Assembly: GCA_946479615.1 (NCBI GenBank)
Contig: CAMLGR010000079.1
Coordinates: 1-21,348, forward strand
Origin: an uncultured Bacteroidota bacterium
Lineage (GTDB): Bacteria > Bacteroidota > Bacteroidia > Chitinophagales > Chitinophagaceae
Direction of reading: 5' to 3'
DNA length: 21,348 nt
Shown here piece after piece: positions 18,696 to 21,348 of the stretch (positions are counted from its first letter, which is position 1; each line of letters starts with the position of its first letter). The notes under the pieces are model-generated. The model worked only from the letters and a program-made list of their open reading frames with translations, was not told where the DNA came from and made no database searches. Made by a program: the position numbers and the translations under genes.

Positions 18696-21348
18696 ATGAA
18701 AAAAGAAATCTTAACGAAGAATTTTGTGATTCTTCTTATTATTCTCATTTCCTCACTTTCTATCCAGGCCCAAAGTTTTCCTGTATCAGGTAAGGTTACA
18801 AGTGATGCAGGCAAACCGCTCGAGGGCGCGACTGTCACAGAAAAAGGCACAAAAAACTCTGCCGTGACAGATGCCGAGGGTAATTTCAGGCTTAATGTTT
18901 CTTCAGGCACTGCAAAACTGGTAGTCAGTTTTGTAGGACATGCGGAGGTGGAAATCGCTGTAGAAAACCAGCGACAGGTAGCGGTGTTATTAAAATCGGT
19001 GGGGGAAGACCTTTCCGATGTAGTTGTAATCGGGTATGCCACTGTTAAAAGGAAGGATGTAACCGGTGCTGTTGCAGGTATCAACCAGAAAGACATTAAA
19101 TCCCGCCCGGTCACCAACGCTCTCCAGGCTATGCAGGGTAAAGTTGCTGGTGTGGATATTACTTCCAATGAGCGGCCCGGCCAGGTGGGTAGTATCAACA
19201 TTCGCGGGGTACGTTCTTTAACCGCATCCAACTCGCCTCTTTTTGTGGTCGATGGTATTCCATTAAGCAGTGGTGGTATCGAGTACCTGAATCCGAACGA
19301 TATAGAAACGATCGATGTGCTGAAAGATGCATCAGCCACTGCAATTTTCGGGTCCAGGGGTGCAAACGGTGTTGTCATTGTTACAACCAAACAAGGTAAA
19401 GCCGGTAAACTGCAACTGGGGTTTAACAATGCGGTTACTTTTGAAAATATAGTGGATAGGGCACCGGCTATGACTGCGTCTGAAGCTATTGATTTTCGTC
19501 GTTGGGCATATTATTATTCAAACCCGGCAGTATATCCCAGGGGTGATAATCCCAACATCAACAATGATAAAACTATCTTTCTTGCTACCAGTGACCCGGC
19601 TGCCTGGGCTAATATCGAGAAAGGCTGGGCTTCGGGCAAATGGGATGGCTCACAAGTAGAAACTACAGACTGGAAAGGGTTGGTATCTCAACAAGGCATT
19701 ACGACTGACAATACCATAAGTGTGAGTGGCGGTACCAATAAAATGAAAGCCTATGCTTCCTTCGGGTATTTAAATAACAAAGGCACTTCCATTGGCCAAA
19801 AGTTTACAAGATATTCCGGGAAAGTCAGTGTAGATATCCAGGCTACCGACTGGTTTTCTATGGGGCTTAATATGAATGTAACCCTGAGTACGCAGGAGTT
19901 TGGTCAATCTAATGCAATTATTGGTTCATTTGTCGGATCGCCGGGTACAAGTATTTATGAATCTGCAAGAAGGCTTTACACCTATGCGGTTCCTTACGAT
20001 GCTACCGGAGCAAGGGTTCTTTATCCCGGTGGTGATGTGGCATTTAAAAATGTAGTAGGCGAATGGAATTATACCCAGGACCAGCGTAAAACGCTCCGGG
20101 CCTTTGGTAGTATGTATACACAACTTGATTTTGGCGCCATCCATCCTGTCTTGAAAGGATTAAAATACAGGATGAACTTTGGTCCTGATTTTTCACGATA
20201 CCAGGGAGGAATGTATATTGATGGATTGTCTTCTGCCAGCAGCGGTACCAGTTCTGCTTCGCTGCAAAAAAGCGAGACCTTTTCCTACACCATCGATAAT
20301 TTATTATACTATGATAAAACAATAAGGAAGCATAGTTTTGGTCTTACCTTACTGCAAAGCGCTACGAAATTTGTAGCTGATCCGGTTACTACCACTACGG
20401 GTACGGGCATTCCGTTTGCAAGTCAAAAATGGTATACGTTGAATCAATCGGTCATTCCTGCCGCCAACCTTACTGTTACCAGGAATTCTGATTTAATCGA
20501 ACGGCAATTGATCAGCTATATGGCCCGCCTGAATTATGGTTATGACGACAAGTATTTATTGACCGTATCAGCCCGCCAGGATGGGGCATCACAATTTGCA
20601 GAAGGAAATAAATATTCCTTGTTTCCAAGTGCTGCCATCGCCTGGCGTATTGACCATGAACGATTCATGGAAAGTACAACCTGGATCAACGATTTAAAAC
20701 TTCGTGTAGGTGCCGGGATGACGGGTAATTCGGCAGTGGATGCATATACTACCAAAGGAGCTATCACTTCATTATTCTATCCTTTTATAAGTACGATTAC
20801 TGCAGGCTCTCTTCCTTCTTCAGTTTTTGCCAACCAGGATCTTGGCTGGGAAAAAACAACCCAATACAACCTGGGACTTGATTTCTCTTTATTCAACAGG
20901 CGTATTTCCGGTGCAATTGATGTGTATACTTCACAAACCAAAGATTTATTACTGAACCGCAGTATTCCTACAATTACCGGTTTTACCACGACATTGCAAA
21001 ATATCGGGCAAACTGCGAATAAAGGTGTTGATATCAATATCAGTACAGTGAATATGACCACAAAAGACTTTCAATGGACCACCATCTTCAATGCTTCCTG
21101 GCAAAAAGAAAGGATCGTTTCTTTGGCAAATGGCAAGCAGAATGATATTAATAACAGCTGGTTTATTGGGGAGCCTATTGGTGTGGTGTATGGCATTAAG
21201 GCAAACGGATTGTGGCATTTAGCTGATTCAACAGAGTACAAGAAATTTAATGCAAACGGAAGTACTTTTTCAGCAGGAAATGTCAGACCTGTAGATCAGA
21301 ATGGCGATTATAAGATCGATGCCAATAACGACCGTATCATTGTGGGAT
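18696..21348 (+). CDS. SusC/RagA-type TonB-dependent transporter without STN domain, 3'-truncated by window edge
   Basis: I read the frame codon by codon from ATG 18696; it stays open for 884 codons to the window end. An in-frame ATG at 18687 is an alternative start. Signal peptide about residues 1-26 (VILLIILISSLSIQA-Q), then directly the carboxypeptidase-regulatory-like domain (FPVSGKVTSDAGKPLEGATV). The plug follows: DVVVIGYATVKRKDVTGAV, MQGKVAGVDI, LFVVDGIPL, IDVLKDASATAIFGSRGANG. The barrel is incomplete; GDYKIDANNDRIIVG near the end is a family hallmark, and roughly 100-150 residues are missing. Unlike the first transporter it has no STN domain, and no sigma/FecR pair precedes it, so its control must differ. 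A susD gene is expected just beyond the edge. It probably opens a second uptake unit. Confidence 0.95.
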   Translation, partial: MKKEILTKNFVILLIILISSLSIQAQSFPVSGKVTSDAGKPLEGATVTEKGTKNSAVTDAEGNFRLNVSSGTAKLVVSFVGHAEVEIAVENQRQVAVLLKSVGEDLSDVVVIGYATVKRKDVTGAVAGINQKDIKSRPVTNALQAMQGKVAGVDITSNERPGQVGSINIRGVRSLTASNSPLFVVDGIPLSSGGIEYLNPNDIETIDVLKDASATAIFGSRGANGVVIVTTKQGKAGKLQLGFNNAVTFENIVDRAPAMTASEAIDFRRWAYYYSNPAVYPRGDNPNINNDKTIFLATSDPAAWANIEKGWASGKWDGSQVETTDWKGLVSQQGITTDNTISVSGGTNKMKAYASFGYLNNKGTSIGQKFTRYSGKVSVDIQATDWFSMGLNMNVTLSTQEFGQSNAIIGSFVGSPGTSIYESARRLYTYAVPYDATGARVLYPGGDVAFKNVVGEWNYTQDQRKTLRAFGSMYTQLDFGAIHPVLKGLKYRMNFGPDFSRYQGGMYIDGLSSASSGTSSASLQKSETFSYTIDNLLYYDKTIRKHSFGLTLLQSATKFVADPVTTTTGTGIPFASQKWYTLNQSVIPAANLTVTRNSDLIERQLISYMARLNYGYDDKYLLTVSARQDGASQFAEGNKYSLFPSAAIAWRIDHERFMESTTWINDLKLRVGAGMTGNSAVDAYTTKGAITSLFYPFISTITAGSLPSSVFANQDLGWEKTTQYNLGLDFSLFNRRISGAIDVYTSQTKDLLLNRSIPTITGFTTTLQNIGQTANKGVDINISTVNMTTKDFQWTTIFNASWQKERIVSLANGKQNDINNSWFIGEPIGVVYGIKANGLWHLADSTEYKKFNANGSTFSAGNVRPVDQNGDYKIDANNDRIIVG

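Noticed and set aside
18644..19429. 261-codon open frame on the minus strand inside the second susC
   Set aside because: It is antisense to conserved SusC domains on the plus strand; composition reflects the codons opposite and no family motif is seen.

Overview
The window reads as part of a Bacteroidota chromosome, most like the Chitinophagaceae/Chitinophaga group. Evidence for this is the SusC/SusD pair, the ECF-sigma/FecR pair next to a TonB-dependent transporter with an STN domain, A-rich leaders without clear Shine-Dalgarno sites, and many secreted glycosidases. The genus assignment is inference. All recognised genes lie on the + strand. I saw no tRNA, rRNA, CRISPR array, insertion sequence or integrase.

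Layout. (1) 1-1699: the 3' part of a GH95 gene (alpha-L-fucosidase/alpha-L-galactosidase family), cut by the window edge. (2) 1773-3753: an ECF sigma factor and a membrane FecR-type anti-sigma factor. (3) 3913-9099: an STN-containing SusC transporter and its SusD lipoprotein, 12 bp apart. (4) 9350-14140: a GH27 enzyme and three CE1-type esterases, ending at a strong intrinsic terminator (14201-14231). (5) 14322-18342: GH97 and a GH36 enzyme of the raffinose-synthase/Sip type. (6) 18696 to the window end: a second SusC-type transporter without an STN domain, cut by the edge. Its SusD partner would lie outside.

How it may work together. The sigma/anti-sigma/STN-transporter trio is the classic trans-envelope relay: substrate bound by SusC/SusD is signalled through the STN domain to FecR, which releases the sigma factor. 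The six enzymes with visible N-termini all have ordinary Sec signal peptides and no lipobox, so they are probably periplasmic. They are mostly exo-acting or de-esterifying: GH27, GH97 and GH36 all suggest alpha-galactosyl (or beta-L-arabinopyranosyl) removal, and GH95 suggests alpha-L-fucosyl or alpha-L-galactosyl removal. The esterases would remove acyl or feruloyl groups. Together they suggest a decorated, esterified plant polysaccharide, for example feruloylated and galactosylated heteroxylan, or fucosylated xyloglucan or pectin. No backbone endo-glycanase is visible.

The non-coding DNA is the least ordinary part. It holds a minus-strand terminator just upstream of susC (possible antisense RNA), a perfect 19-bp inverted repeat ahead of the GH27 gene, a heptanucleotide tandem array facing a degenerate inverted copy of itself, and hairpins in the leader of the second susC. 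No exact match to the Bacteroidota promoter consensus (TTTG / TAnnTTTG) was found by eye in the gaps.
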